Notes: generated from the sequence alone by a model not told the origin. A DNA stretch of 64,000 nt from Sphingomonas psychrotolerans (GCF_002796605.1 NZ_CP024923.1:3107501-3171500), one strand, 5' to 3'. Counted from the first letter of the stretch, positions 25,455-36,169 are shown. Translations and numbers: made by a program.

Positions 25455-28400
25455 TGCACGTCTCCCTTCGCGGTGTCGCTGCGGAGACTGGTCTCCTCCT
25501 CGATAATCAGCCGGTACCGGCCATCCTTCTCTCGCCACTTCTCCTCGATCATCCTGCGAAGCGCAGCGGCGCGCCGGCGGATCAGCGATGCGTCTTCTCC
25601 CGAGGCGCCATAAGCGAGCCGCAGGACGGAGGGCTTCTCCGCGAGGGTCGCGATGAGCGCGTCGACCTTCGGCAGGAAGGAAGGCGCCACCTTGTCTCCC
25701 TCAAAGACCTCGGCGTTGATGTCGACGCGCACGACCCGTCCGAGCGCGGCGCCGAAGTTCAGCTTGGCGAACTTGCCGCGAGTGAGGCGCACCGTCTCCG
25801 GATTGACCGTCGTCATCCGATAGCCCGTCGGAAGCGTGCGGGTGTCGAGCTTCAGGATGAAGTTCGATCCGCGGTCCTCGTTGGGGATCATCGGGCAGGT
25901 GACGTGGTAGCGCCCCTCGACGTCGGTGGTGATGAGCAGGCCGTTGACCGTTGCAAGTCGCACCCCGGGCAAGCCGGGTTCCCCTTCGTCCTGCGTGCCG
26001 TTCATGTTGCGATCGTCGAAGACCTTGCCGAGGATGTCGGTGCAGTCGAAGTCGGGATCGGGAATGATCCGCACCGCTGCATCGGCCACGTTCGAGACCG
26101 TCGCCCCGACGAGCGCATTGACCGCGAACGCCCGGTTGACGTGCTCGCCCTCGCCGACACCCGCGCCGACGGTCAGCACCAGCTTGAGCGTCTTCTCCTC
26201 GCCCGCCGTGAAGCTCTGTCCGGGCCAGCTGAGCAGGCGCCCTGCCTGCAGCGGCGCGACCGGCTTGCCGTCGATCGTCGCGCTGCCCTCGCGGTAGCGG
26301 AAGCCCGCCGGCGTCCGATCCGTGATGGTGATGCCGGTGATCGCGCCGGCAAGGGTGTTCCGGGCGGTGATCGTGTAGGGCACGAGACCGCCGCGGCTGA
26401 CATTCACCATCGGCGTCGTCTTGGTGACGACGATGGCGCCTTCGAGGATCGGGTCGATCGGCAAATTGTTGTTCAGGACATTCGCCGACGTGCCCGGGGT
26501 GAGCGTGAAGCTCAGATAATAAGCCGTCGTCTGGCCGCCGGTGGTGCAGGCCGCCAGCGCCGAGGTCGGCGGTGCCCCGTCATAGCTCGAGACCAGCAGC
26601 GGATCCGGGGTCGAGCCGACGACGAGCGGTCCGGCACAAGGCGGGATGATGCTCGACGGCTGGATCGGATTATAGCTGCCGTTCGGCGGCGTGACGGCGA
26701 GGCTGTAGGTGCCTGCCGGTGCGCCGGGGAGCAGCAGATATTGATACATGCCGTCCTCGCCGGTGACCTGCGACACGTTCGTCGTGCCGCCGAGCAGATG
26801 CACCGCAGGATCGAACCCTGCCGGGCCGGTGATGCGGACAGTGGCGCCGGGCACCACCACGCGGCGAACCGAATCGTAGACCACGCCCGAGGGGTCGAGC
26901 GGCAGCGACTGCTGCTGCACGTCGGCGCCAGGAGTGAGCTTGAGCTGCGAGAGGGTGCCGTCCTCGGTGCGCGCGCCTGCCGGGTTCGATGGCGAGACCA
27001 CGCCCTCGGTGATCGCCGCACCGGTCTCATTCGGCCGCGCGCTGCCGTAGATCGCGTTGTTCGCCGGATTGCGGAACAGCACCTGATAGCCGGCCCCCGG
27101 CGCGACACCGGTGAAGGCGTAGGCTCCGTCGGCGCCCGTGCGGGTGGTGCCGATCAGCGCGTCGCCGAGGCGGAGCTCGACGATCCAGTCGGCATAGACC
27201 GGCTCGCCGGTATCCAGCGCACGATCGTGATCGCGATCGAGCCAGACCCGCCCGGCGATGCGGGCGCCCGCGCCCCGCTCGCTGAAAAGGTAACCCGTCG
27301 CATCCTGCGCCGCGCCGAGCGCAACGGCGCTGATCGTATCGCCTGCGGCACTGCCGCCGGCATTGCCCGGAGTATCGACACCATCGTCATATCCCGCGGG
27401 CTGCGTCTCGACGACATTGTAGGTGCCGCCCGGAACGCCGGTGAACAGATAGCTCCCGTTGTCCCCCGAAACAGTGGTCAGGGTGACGGCGTTGCCGCGG
27501 GCATCGCTACCGGTCAGCGTCACGGTGACCCCCGGGATCGCCGGCTCGTCCGCGTCGCGCCTGCCATTGCTGTTGGTGTCGTTGTACACGCTGCCCGCCA
27601 GCGAACCGACGCGCTCGCCGAAGTTGATCGGCGTCACCGGGGCGCCCACGCCGACGGTCAGCGTCGCGCGGTTGGCGCGGTGCTCCTCCGCGTCGCCATA
27701 GCCGAGCGGCTGCTGCTCGACGACGACATAGTCGCCGGCCTCGATATCGGTGAACTCGTAGCGCCCGTCCGGACCGGTGTTCGCCGTCTTGACGACCGTA
27801 CCGTCCGGCCTCTGCAGTTCGACGACCACCCCGGGGATTCCGGGCTCGCCGCTATCCTGAATGCCGTTCAGATTGGTGTCGACATAGACGAGCCCACCTT
27901 GGGCCTGCCCCTGTTCGCCGAACAGATATCCGGTCGCGTCGGTGCCGGTCGGCAGGGTGATCGCAGAGATGTTGTCGTTCGCCACCACTCCGGCAGCGGT
28001 GCCGGCACTATCCTTGCCGTCACCAAAGCCGACCGGCTGCGTCTCGACGACCGCATAGGTACCGGCGAGCAAGTCATCGAAGCGGTAGGCGCCGCTCGCA
28101 TCGGTGGTCAGCGTGCGATCGACAGGGTCTCCTCCGGCGGTGGTGCCGGTCAGGCGCAGGGTGACGCCTTCGAGCCCGCGCTCGCCCGCATCCCGCACAC
28201 CGTCATTGTTCGAATCTACGAAGACCGAACCTGCGAGACTGGAGACCGTGTCGCCGAAGTCGATCGTCTGGTTGGCGCCGGCGGTTACGTTGATCGCGCG
28301 GCTGTCCGGAGTCGACGAGCCATAGCCGTCCGGCTGGGTCTCCTCGACGGTGTAGCTGCCGGCAGGCAGGTTCTCGAAGCGATAGCTGCCGTCCGGACCC

Positions 28401-31400
28401 GTGGTGGTAGTCGCCACGACCGCGCCGCCCTGGCGCAGCGTGATCGTCACACCCGGAATGGCGGGCTCGTTGCCGGCGTCCGACCCGTCGCGCTCCGGAT
28501 CCTTGAAGACTCGGCCGGAGATCGTAATTGCGCGTTCGCCGAAGTCATAGCCGCTGCCGGCGGTGCCGTTGCCGAGCGTCACATTGGCAATGCGGTTTTC
28601 CGCCGCGCCGCTGCCGAAGCTCGCATTGTTGACGCTGCCGCCTGGCAAACCGGCGCTTTCGCGACCATCCGCATAGGCACTCGGCTGGCTCTCAGTGACC
28701 GTGTAGCTCCCGGCAGGCAGATCATCGAAACGATAGCTTCCGTCGCTGGCGGTCGTGGCCGTGCAGCCCAGTGCCGGATCGAGCGCGGCACGTGCCGCGC
28801 AGATGTCCTGGCCGGCGGCCGTTGTGCCCGAAAGGGTGACGATGACACCGGCAAGTGCGGTTTCGCCAGGCTGGCGGACACCGTCATCATTCGCGTCGAT
28901 ATAGGTGGCGCCGGCAAGCGAGCCCGCACGTTCCCCAAAGGCATTGTTGATGCCGAGCTCGCCTGCCCCGAGCACGATACCGGTGATCGCGTCGTTTCCA
29001 GCGGTTCCGCGCACGCTGCCATTGACCTGGCCTGCGGCGTCGGTGCCGTCGGCATAGGACGAAAGCGGGGCGTTGGTCTGCGCCTGCTCGGTGAGCGCAT
29101 AGCCAGCTGCCGACGAGCCCGGCACGTTGAGGAGCAGGTAGTTGCCCGTGGCGTCGGTCGTCGCGGCGCAGGTGATCAAGGTGCAGACGTCCTGACCGCC
29201 AGCGGTCGCGCCCGACAAGGTGATGGTGACGCCGGCAATGCCGACCTCCCCCGGATCCCGAGTGCCATTGCCGTTGCGGTCGAGATAGACATAGCCGCCA
29301 AGCCCGCGACCGGTGGCGCCGAAGTCGTAGCGCGTCGCGGTGGTGCCCGCGGTGATTACCACACCGGTAACGTTGGTGTTCGCCAGGCCGGGAGCGGGCG
29401 TATTGGCTCCGCTCACTCCACCAGAGCTGCCTCCGGCACTGCCGATGAATGCGCCACTGTGCTCGAGCCCCGGGGGCGGCGTTTCGGTAACGGTATAGGT
29501 ACCCGGCCGCAGCACGCGACACGCGGGATCCGCAGTGCCGGACGCAGGGAAGCTGTAGGCGCCGGTCGCGTCGGTCGTGATCGAACAGTCGACCGGCTGC
29601 CCCACATCATTGGTGCCGGTCAGCCGGACCAGTGCGCCGGCAAGGCCGCTATTCTCGCCGGCATCGCGGGTGGCGTTGCCGTTGGGATCGAGGAACACGA
29701 TGCCCGAAAGCGTCGAGGTCGGGATCTCGCCGAAATTGCGTCCGGTCAACGCCTGCCCCGGAGCAAGCGCGCCGACTGCGATGGCTTCGGGCGCAGTGCG
29801 ACCCGCCGAGCCGGGAACGATGCTGCCCGCGCCATTGGTGTCGAGGCCATCGGACAGGCCGCTGGGCTGGACGAGCTGGGTCACGGTATAGCCGGTCGCG
29901 TCCGACGGGGCGAGGCCGGTGAACTGATAGTGCCCGTTTGCATCCACCGTGGTGGTCAGATCGACCGCGGTGCCGGCATAATCGTTGCCCGTCAGACGGA
30001 TCTGTGGCGTCGACGCGAACTCGCCGGGGCCGACGCCGGTTTCGCCGCCGTCGATCACGCCATTGTTGTTGGCGTCACGCCAGACGATGCCCTCGATCGA
30101 GCCCGCACGAGTCTCCTGGAACAGGTAGCCCGTTGCGGCCGTGCTCGCCGGCAGAACGATTGCGGTGATACTGTTGGTCGCAGTTCCGCTACCGAAGGCC
30201 GCGTTGTTCACGGTACCGCCGACACTCCCCGCCGTTTCGCGGAAGTCGAGCAGCCCGGCAGGCTGGGTCTCGACGATCTGGTAGGTGCCAGCGGGCAGAC
30301 GGTCGAACAGGAAGTTGCCGCTTGCATCGGTGGTCAGGGTGCGCGGCGCGACCGGGCTGCCCCATGCGTCAGTGCCGCTCAGCACCATGGTAACGCCGCT
30401 CAGGCCTTCACCGGCCTGGATCGCGTTATCAAGGTTGGCGTCGTCGAACACCGAACCGGCGATCGAGGACTGCGCGATCTGGACCGCTGCCGTCTTGCTG
30501 TTGTTGGTCGGAACCGCGTCGCGCGCCAGCTCCTGGCCGCCGCTGTCGAGCCCCGGCGCAATCGAGGCGGTATTCACCTGATCGGCCAGCAGCGCGCCGG
30601 CATAAGGATAGGCGGCACGAGCGCGCAGGCGGATTGTGACCTGGCTCCCATCGGGCGGGAAGCTTCCGTCGAGGGTGCAGAGAATGGAGGACGTGCCGGT
30701 GCAGGCGATACCGCTGACGCTCGCCGCACCCGACGCGGTTGCCGTCGGGACAGCGCCGGTGAGTTCGAAGCCGGTGGGCAGCGTGTCGGTGACGCGCACC
30801 TGGTTGATCGGCGAGATGCCGTTGTTGCGGATGACGATCGCATATTCGACCGGTTCGTTGATGCTCGCCGGAGAGGGGGTGACGCGCGTCTTGGCGACGA
30901 CCTCCAGATCCGCCGAGGGCAGGACGGTAGTCGTCTGGACCGCCTTATTGTTGGCGAGCTGGCTGTCGGCCTGATTGACCGTCACATTGTCCTGCTCGAG
31001 CGCAGTGACCTGCGCTTCGTCGGTGAAGGTCAGCGGTCCCGTCGGCGCGGGCCCGCCCGGCGTGAAGCGCAGACGAAAGATCACCTGGTTCAGCGCATCG
31101 AGATAATTCCCTGCCGTGGAGCCGGCGTGGAGACGGCATTCGACATTGGCGCCGTTCTGGATGCAGGAGGGTGCGGGTGGCGTGTAGAGCGTCAGCCCAC
31201 CGGTCGCGCCGACCGGATTTACGCTGAACCCGGCGAGCGCCATCGTGTAGCCGGCGGGCGGCTGCGGGATGTCGATGATGACGACGTTGGTGGCGCGCGA
31301 GGGGCCGAAGTTCGAGACTCGCAGATCGTAGAGGAGTTCCTCGCCGAAGCGCAGCGGATCGAATTCGGGTCCTGGCTCTTGCTTGGTGATCGCGAGGTCG

Positions 31401-33910
31401 TAACCGGGCGCCGACACGTTGTGCGTGACCTGGCCGCTGTTGTTGCCGGCATCGCTCTCGTCGGTGTCGGTTGCGACGCTCGCCACATTGGTATGGCTGA
31501 TCGGGAAGCCCGACGTGGCGCCGCCGAAGGGAAAGCGCGCCCGCACCGGCTGCGAGACCTGGAACGCCTGCCCGCGGGTGAACTGCCCCATGTCGCAGCT
31601 GATCGCCCCGGTCGCATCGTCCTTGGTGCAGCTGCTGCCGCCCTTGGTTGTCGACGGATTACCGACCAGCTCGAAGCGGGTCGGATCGATGGTGTCGCTG
31701 ACGACCACGTTCGCTGCCGGGTTGGCGCCATTGTTGCGCACGCTGATCGTGTAGGTGGAGACCACGCCCACCCGCGCCGGGTTCGGAGACACAGACTTCT
31801 GGGTGACCTGCATATCGGCCAGCGGGACGACGGTGTACTGGGCCTGCGAGCTGTTGTTGGTGTTGTCGCTGTCGATCGTATCCGACGAGGTGATGTTCGC
31901 GGTGTTGGTGAACGCCCCGCTGTTCACGGGCCGATCGATGCGCACGATCGCCGTCTCGGTTGCGCCGGCAGCCAGATTGGTGAGCGTCCAGCTGATCTGA
32001 CCGCTCGAAGCCGTGTAGGCAGTGTTGCCGCTCGACGCGCTGATCTGGCCGAAACCAGTGACAAAGCCGGGGGCGTTGAGCGCATTGGGCAGGGCGTCGG
32101 TGACCGTCACCGTGCCCGCCGGGGCGCTGCCGATGTTGCTGGCGCGGAGGCGAATGTAGAAGCTCGCTGCCGTCGACGGAATCGTCAGCGCCGGCGTCTG
32201 CGACCACGGTCCGGCAGGATTGAGCGAGACTTCCTTCACGACGGTCAGATCGGTCGTGACCGTCGTGGCGCGCACGCCGGCACCATTGCAGTCGTTCGCC
32301 GTATTGGTGTCAGACGGCGTCGCCAGCGACCCTCCGGTCGCGCCGGAGCAAGCGGTGTTGTTGAGGTTAGCGTTGGCCGTCAGGCTCGCGCGGGTGACCA
32401 GCGCCAGCCCGATCGTCTGGTTGAGCGCGAGCGTTCCCGTGCCCGTCGTTTCGCACGTGATGACATTGCCGGCCTGCGCGCAGTTCCAGGCGGCGTTCGA
32501 TGAGACGAAGGTCTCGTCGGCCGAAACCGTGTCCGTGATACGGATCGGCGTGCCCGGCGCGTAGCTCAGCGCCGAAGGGCCATTGTTCCGCACCGTTATC
32601 GTGCTGGTCATGTCACCGCCGGCGGCGACGGGATTGGGCGTCTTGCTCTTGCTGAGACTGAGATCGGCCGTGGGCGGCACGATCCGGAAAGGCGCCGAGG
32701 CCGTATTGTTGGCGACGTTTGGATCGGCGAAGCCGGCTGGAAGATTGATGGTAGCGCTGTTGGTCTGATTGCCGGCAGTCACGCTGTCCGCGGTCACGGG
32801 AATCGCGAACGCACGGCTGGCACCGCTGGCGAGCACGCCGCCGGCACAGGTCACCGCCTGACCGCTTCTGGTGCAGCCCCCCGGCAATGTTCCGATCGTG
32901 AAGTTCGCTGCGATCGTGTCGGAAATCGTCGCTCCGGTGACCGATTGCGGGCCATCGTTGAAGATCGTCAGATTTATGGTCGCGGTTGAGCCTTCGACGA
33001 TCGTCGCCGGCATTGTCTTGGAAGCCCGCAGGTCGCTACCCTCGACAATGGTCGTGACGACCGGCGTCGCCGCGTTGTTCGTGAGGTTCGGGTCGAGCAC
33101 CAGAGGATTGGTCAGCGCGGAAAAGGCGTTGTTCGTAATCGTGCCGCTCGACTGACGGATGACGCGGCCGGTGACGGTGATCGCCGGCAGGGCGCCGGTG
33201 GTCGCCGCGCCATTATAGTTGCAGGTGACCGTCTCGCCGCTGTTCGAACAGCTCCAGTTGGTGCCTCCCGCCGACTGGTACTGAAAATCCGAGGCAGGCG
33301 GCAGATTGTCGGTCAGGCGGATGGCCGACGTCGTGTCCGGCCCCGCGTTCGTGACGACAATCTGGTATGAGATCAGGCCGCCTGCGGCGATGGTGTTGCC
33401 TGGGAGTCCATCATCCTTGGCTACGGAGAGGTCGGCACCGGTCTGCACGGCGGGCGTCACGGTGAGCGCGTTGTTCGCGGGGTTATTATCGCCCGCGGTG
33501 GCGCTCGAGATCGTGGCGGTAGTGTTGGCGGACCCGGTCGCAATCGCCGTCGCGCTATAGGCGAAGGTTCGGTCTCCGACCGCAAGCGAGGTGAGATTGC
33601 ACGTGAGCGTCTGCGCCCCGACTGCGCCGGTCAGCGAACAGAAGGACGGAAAGTCGCCGGGATCGACCCGAAAGCGACTCGAAATGGCGATCGTCACCAC
33701 CGCGTCGGACACGGCGCCGGGCCCGTTATTGGTGACGCGCACATTAAACTGCGTCTCGGCGCCGTTCGGAACTGGATCCGGAAGCCAGCTGTAGCCGGAC
33801 ACCTGCAGGTCTGCAGCAATCGCGGGCAAAGGCGCCAGCAAAGCAAGCACCAGCAGAATGCGCCGCAGCACGGACCAGCTGCCAAGAGCAGCGGAATTAC
33901 GCTTTTTCAC
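25451..33910 (-). CDS. Giant surface protein with DUF11 and SdrB/Cna-B-like repeats and OmpA-like tail
   Basis: 2819 residues. A signal peptide (VLALLAPLPAIA) is followed by about nine DUF11-type Ig-like repeats (to ~1170; recurring VTNNGP, VTDTLP). Then come ten SdrB/Cna-B-like repeats (~1175-2270), each opening like SLAGSVFVDSNNDGVRDAGE with Asp/Asn-rich turns expected to bind Ca2+. An eleventh (VFDDRNMNGTQDEGE) lies near the C-terminus. The last ~90 residues resemble an OmpA-like peptidoglycan-binding domain (LRLAYGASGEDASLIRRRAAAL). Likely a surface filament or adhesin held at the cell envelope. The start is GTG at 33908-33910 with GGGGGAT upstream; the signal peptide supports it. Co-translated with the barrel gene through an ATGA overlap. 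Confidence 0.88.
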   Translation of the reverse strand: MKKRNSAALGSWSVLRRILLVLALLAPLPAIAADLQVSGYSWLPDPVPNGAETQFNVRVTNNGPGAVSDAVVTIAISSRFRVDPGDFPSFCSLTGAVGAQTLTCNLTSLAVGDRTFAYSATAIATGSANTTATISSATAGDNNPANNALTVTPAVQTGADLSVAKDDGLPGNTIAAGGLISYQIVVTNAGPDTTSAIRLTDNLPPASDFQYQSAGGTNWSCSNSGETVTCNYNGAATTGALPAITVTGRVIRQSSGTITNNAFSALTNPLVLDPNLTNNAATPVVTTIVEGSDLRASKTMPATIVEGSTATINLTIFNDGPQSVTGATISDTIAANFTIGTLPGGCTRSGQAVTCAGGVLASGASRAFAIPVTADSVTAGNQTNSATINLPAGFADPNVANNTASAPFRIVPPTADLSLSKSKTPNPVAAGGDMTSTITVRNNGPSALSYAPGTPIRITDTVSADETFVSSNAAWNCAQAGNVITCETTGTGTLALNQTIGLALVTRASLTANANLNNTACSGATGGSLATPSDTNTANDCNGAGVRATTVTTDLTVVKEVSLNPAGPWSQTPALTIPSTAASFYIRLRASNIGSAPAGTVTVTDALPNALNAPGFVTGFGQISASSGNTAYTASSGQISWTLTNLAAGATETAIVRIDRPVNSGAFTNTANITSSDTIDSDNTNNSSQAQYTVVPLADMQVTQKSVSPNPARVGVVSTYTISVRNNGANPAANVVVSDTIDPTRFELVGNPSTTKGGSSCTKDDATGAISCDMGQFTRGQAFQVSQPVRARFPFGGATSGFPISHTNVASVATDTDESDAGNNSGQVTHNVSAPGYDLAITKQEPGPEFDPLRFGEELLYDLRVSNFGPSRATNVVIIDIPQPPAGYTMALAGFSVNPVGATGGLTLYTPPAPSCIQNGANVECRLHAGSTAGNYLDALNQVIFRLRFTPGGPAPTGPLTFTDEAQVTALEQDNVTVNQADSQLANNKAVQTTTVLPSADLEVVAKTRVTPSPASINEPVEYAIVIRNNGISPINQVRVTDTLPTGFELTGAVPTATASGAASVSGIACTGTSSILCTLDGSFPPDGSQVTIRLRARAAYPYAGALLADQVNTASIAPGLDSGGQELARDAVPTNNSKTAAVQIAQSSIAGSVFDDANLDNAIQAGEGLSGVTMVLSGTDAWGSPVAPRTLTTDASGNFLFDRLPAGTYQIVETQPAGLLDFRETAGSVGGTVNNAAFGSGTATNSITAIVLPASTAATGYLFQETRAGSIEGIVWRDANNNGVIDGGETGVGPGEFASTPQIRLTGNDYAGTAVDLTTTVDANGHYQFTGLAPSDATGYTVTQLVQPSGLSDGLDTNGAGSIVPGSAGRTAPEAIAVGALAPGQALTGRNFGEIPTSTLSGIVFLDPNGNATRDAGENSGLAGALVRLTGTNDVGQPVDCSITTDATGAYSFPASGTADPACRVLRPGTYTVTETPPPGLEHSGAFIGSAGGSSGGVSGANTPAPGLANTNVTGVVITAGTTATRYDFGATGRGLGGYVYLDRNGNGTRDPGEVGIAGVTITLSGATAGGQDVCTLITCAATTDATGNYLLLNVPGSSAAGYALTEQAQTNAPLSSYADGTDAAGQVNGSVRGTAGNDAITGIVLGAGELGINNAFGERAGSLAGATYIDANDDGVRQPGETALAGVIVTLSGTTAAGQDICAARAALDPALGCTATTASDGSYRFDDLPAGSYTVTESQPSAYADGRESAGLPGGSVNNASFGSGAAENRIANVTLGNGTAGSGYDFGERAITISGRVFKDPERDGSDAGNEPAIPGVTITLRQGGAVVATTTTGPDGSYRFENLPAGSYTVEETQPDGYGSSTPDSRAINVTAGANQTIDFGDTVSSLAGSVFVDSNNDGVRDAGERGLEGVTLRLTGTTAGGDPVDRTLTTDASGAYRFDDLLAGTYAVVETQPVGFGDGKDSAGTAAGVVANDNISAITLPTGTDATGYLFGEQGQAQGGLVYVDTNLNGIQDSGEPGIPGVVVELQRPDGTVVKTANTGPDGRYEFTDIEAGDYVVVEQQPLGYGDAEEHRANRATLTVGVGAPVTPINFGERVGSLAGSVYNDTNSNGRRDADEPAIPGVTVTLTGSDARGNAVTLTTVSGDNGSYLFTGVPGGTYNVVETQPAGYDDGVDTPGNAGGSAAGDTISAVALGAAQDATGYLFSERGAGARIAGRVWLDRDHDRALDTGEPVYADWIVELRLGDALIGTTRTGADGAYAFTGVAPGAGYQVLFRNPANNAIYGSARPNETGAAITEGVVSPSNPAGARTEDGTLSQLKLTPGADVQQQSLPLDPSGVVYDSVRRVVVPGATVRITGPAGFDPAVHLLGGTTNVSQVTGEDGMYQYLLLPGAPAGTYSLAVTPPNGSYNPIQPSSIIPPCAGPLVVGSTPDPLLVSSYDGAPPTSALAACTTGGQTTAYYLSFTLTPGTSANVLNNNLPIDPILEGAIVVTKTTPMVNVSRGGLVPYTITARNTLAGAITGITITDRTPAGFRYREGSATIDGKPVAPLQAGRLLSWPGQSFTAGEEKTLKLVLTVGAGVGEGEHVNRAFAVNALVGATVSNVADAAVRIIPDPDFDCTDILGKVFDDRNMNGTQDEGEPGLPGVRLATVNGLLITTDVEGRYHVTCPMIPNEDRGSNFILKLDTRTLPTGYRMTTVNPETVRLTRGKFAKLNFGAALGRVVRVDINAEVFEGDKVAPSFLPKVDALIATLAEKPSVLRLAYGASGEDASLIRRRAAALRRMIEEKWREKDGRYRLIIEEETSLRSDTAKGDVQ

Positions 33911-34355
33911 ACGATCCCCCGTTCGGCTCGGATGAGACGGACGCGGACCGGATGGCCTGATCCGGGTTAACTATCTACAACTAACACCTTGATGTTACAT
34001 CATTTTACAAAATTGCGGGAGCGAGACGAGGTGACCGCGCATTAGTACGGTCCGAATCGTCGATGCAGTTCGTAACAAGGTGTAACGGCACCCGCCGCGA
34101 GATTCCGGGCCGACAGCGCGCAACTCTATTGCCCATTTTGTTGCAGGGGCGCGCGGGCGGGGCGAAAGTTCGCTTTCGAGAGGTGCGAGAGCCGCTCTGG
34201 ACGACAACGATTGGGCGCTTAGCTGCCCAGCTTAGCGAACCGGGTATTCGAGAGTTGGGTGCGCTGACGGTTGCGCCTCAGCCGAACACGATGCAGCATC
34301 ATCACGCTCTGCTGCTCGGGTGTTTTCGCCGGCACGAGCCGCATCTTCGGCCTTG
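33911..34355. other. Promoter-containing intergenic region
   Basis: 445 bp between the minus-strand giant-protein start and the serine hydrolase stop. The part near 33960-34030 is markedly AT-rich compared with the flanks and probably holds the promoter of the giant-protein operon. I find no convincing gene or motif. Confidence 0.5.
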
Positions 34356-36059
34356 TCACTGACGCAGCCGTACGAACTGCACATTGCGGGCGCCATTCGC
34401 CCAAGCGGCAAAGCTATCGATCTGGCCGTTACCTTTTCGCGAAAAAACGAACGTGGTCGTCCCTCGCAGGCGGGTGGTGAAGCCATCGGCGAAGCTCGGC
34501 ATCAACTGCCATTCGACCGCAAAGGGCTGACGCATAACCAACGAACCTCCCTGTCGCACCACGGCGATCCGCGTATCCAGTTCCGCATTGTAGTACATGC
34601 CGACATAGGCAGCGAGCGTATCGCCGTCCGTCCTGGCGGGCGCGACCGCGACGAAGCGCTGGCGCGTCGCAGCGTGCGCAAGCATAAGTTCGACCGGTCG
34701 TCCTTTGGCCGTTGTGAACTGCACGCGGTCACCGTCCTCGCGCGCAAAATGCCCGCCATCGACGGGGATGAGCATCTGGGTCGCCCCTTGCCGCAACGTA
34801 AGCAGGTTATTGACCACTTTCGTCTCGACCAATTCACCGGTCACCGGATTTCGAAAAAGACCCTGGTATTGCGGCAGGTCCGAACGCTCCCCTTTTTGCG
34901 GCGGGCCGGCAGACCGGGATACGGGACCGGCGGCGCCTTCGGTGTAGCCAATGGTATCAAGCGCCTTTCCGGCGATGTTTTCGCCAATAGCCACCGGGTC
35001 GATGCTACCATTGTTGCATAGTATGGCGACCGAGATGCCCTTGTCGGGGTAACGGCCGAGCCAGGTCTTGTAGCCTCCTGTCGAACCGCTGTGCGAAATC
35101 AGGCGCAATCCGTGGGCGCGGGTCACCTCCACACCAAGGCCGTATTCGAGCTCGACTCCGCTCTGCAACTTGCCTGGCGCTTGCAAAGCCGCGACCAGCG
35201 CCGCGCCGCCCGGAAGCGCGGACGGATCGTCGAGAAACGCGTTCCAGCGCAGCAAATCGCCGATCGTGGTGAGCAGGCCACCATTCCCGTAGACATTTGT
35301 GAAGGGCATGTTGGCGAGGAAGCCATCGCCGGTCGCCGCGTAGGCCATCGCCCGCCCCGGCACGATCGTACGAAAATCCTCGCGCCAGCGACTTTGACTC
35401 ATCCCGAGCGGCTGGAAGAGGCGCCGGTTGGTGAAACGCTGCAGACTCGTGCCGCTGACCCGTTCGATGATCATCGCCGCCAAGGCATAGTTGGTGTTGG
35501 TGTAGAGGAATTCAGCCCCCGGTGTGTAGTTCAGGCCCCTCTGACGTGAGGCCAGATCCAGGATCGTTCCCTGGCTGTGCACCTGGTTCCCGGGGGGATT
35601 GCCGCTCAGTGCCAGCAGGCTCCACTGCTCCCGCAGGCCGCTGGTGTGGGTGAGGAGATGCCGGATCGTGATCGGAGTCCCGTAGTCCGGCATCTCCGGC
35701 AAGTAGCGTCTGATATCATCGTCGAGCGCCAGCTTGCCGTCCTGAACCAGCAGCAGCATCGCGGCAGCGGTGAACTGCTTGGCGAGCGAGCCGGTCTCGA
35801 AAACACTGTCCGCCGTGATTGGCACCGGATGTTCGAGGTCGGCCAGGCCAAAGGTTCGCGTCAGGGGTGCCGCGCCGGCGATCTTTACGCCCGCCGCACA
35901 GCCGGGTCCTGTTGGAGCGATCGACGCAAAGGCGGCATCGAGATCGATTACAGGCCGAGCTTGTTGCGTCGCGGCGGATGGGAGGTTCCTATTCTCTGCA
36001 GCGGCACCGGCAGCGAGGCACGACAGGGCCGCGACGGTAACGAAACGCATTGGACGCAT
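34356..36059 (-). CDS. Serine hydrolase, beta-lactamase (class C)/esterase family
   Basis: 567 residues with a signal peptide (MRFVTVAALSCLAAGAAA). The penicillin-binding fold motifs are all present: SLAK (SxxK nucleophile), YTNTNYAL (YxN) and HSGSTGG (HxG in place of KTG), with LLTHTSGL between. The C-terminal ~170 residues form an added beta domain common in esterase or peptidase members. It is therefore more likely a D-aminopeptidase/esterase-like enzyme than an antibiotic-resistance lactamase. Start at 36059: GGAGAG is 4 bp upstream. The upstream region holds three 20-bp-spaced repeats predicted to bind the adjacent LytTR regulator. Confidence 0.88.
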   Translation of the reverse strand: MRPMRFVTVAALSCLAAGAAAENRNLPSAATQQARPVIDLDAAFASIAPTGPGCAAGVKIAGAAPLTRTFGLADLEHPVPITADSVFETGSLAKQFTAAAMLLLVQDGKLALDDDIRRYLPEMPDYGTPITIRHLLTHTSGLREQWSLLALSGNPPGNQVHSQGTILDLASRQRGLNYTPGAEFLYTNTNYALAAMIIERVSGTSLQRFTNRRLFQPLGMSQSRWREDFRTIVPGRAMAYAATGDGFLANMPFTNVYGNGGLLTTIGDLLRWNAFLDDPSALPGGAALVAALQAPGKLQSGVELEYGLGVEVTRAHGLRLISHSGSTGGYKTWLGRYPDKGISVAILCNNGSIDPVAIGENIAGKALDTIGYTEGAAGPVSRSAGPPQKGERSDLPQYQGLFRNPVTGELVETKVVNNLLTLRQGATQMLIPVDGGHFAREDGDRVQFTTAKGRPVELMLAHAATRQRFVAVAPARTDGDTLAAYVGMYYNAELDTRIAVVRQGGSLVMRQPFAVEWQLMPSFADGFTTRLRGTTTFVFSRKGNGQIDSFAAWANGARNVQFVRLRQ

Positions 36060-36120
36060 TGAACTCTCCGATGAACTCGGGGCCGCTCAAGTCCAGTTCC
36101 AGCGGCAAACCAATAGCGGA

Positions 36121-36169
36121 TCGGTGAACGCCCTGTGAGAGCGGTGAACATCCGCCGAGAGCGGTGAAT
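36121..36169 (+). promoter_or_regulatory. Three 20-bp-spaced repeats, candidate LytTR sites before the serine hydrolase
   Basis: TCGGTGAAC (36121-36129), GCGGTGAAC (36141-36149) and GCGGTGAAT (36161-36169) recur with an exact 20-bp period, i.e. on one face of the helix. They lie 62-110 bp upstream of the hydrolase start. LytTR proteins typically bind direct repeats of about 9 bp at two-turn spacing with a GTT core, here on the opposite strand. Confidence 0.6.

Noticed and set aside
25454..32503. 2349-codon plus-strand frame opposite the giant repeat protein
   Set aside because: It is Arg/Asp/Gly-rich with no domain and lies antisense to a protein with clear repeats; a GC-rich shadow.
34063..34362. 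99-codon plus-strand frame upstream of the giant-protein operon
   Set aside because: No Shine-Dalgarno or recognisable motif; overlaps the probable promoter region.
34356..36059. Antibiotic-resistance beta-lactamase
   Set aside because: SxxK, YxN and HxG are present but HSG instead of KTG, the length and the added C-terminal domain fit an esterase/peptidase relative better.
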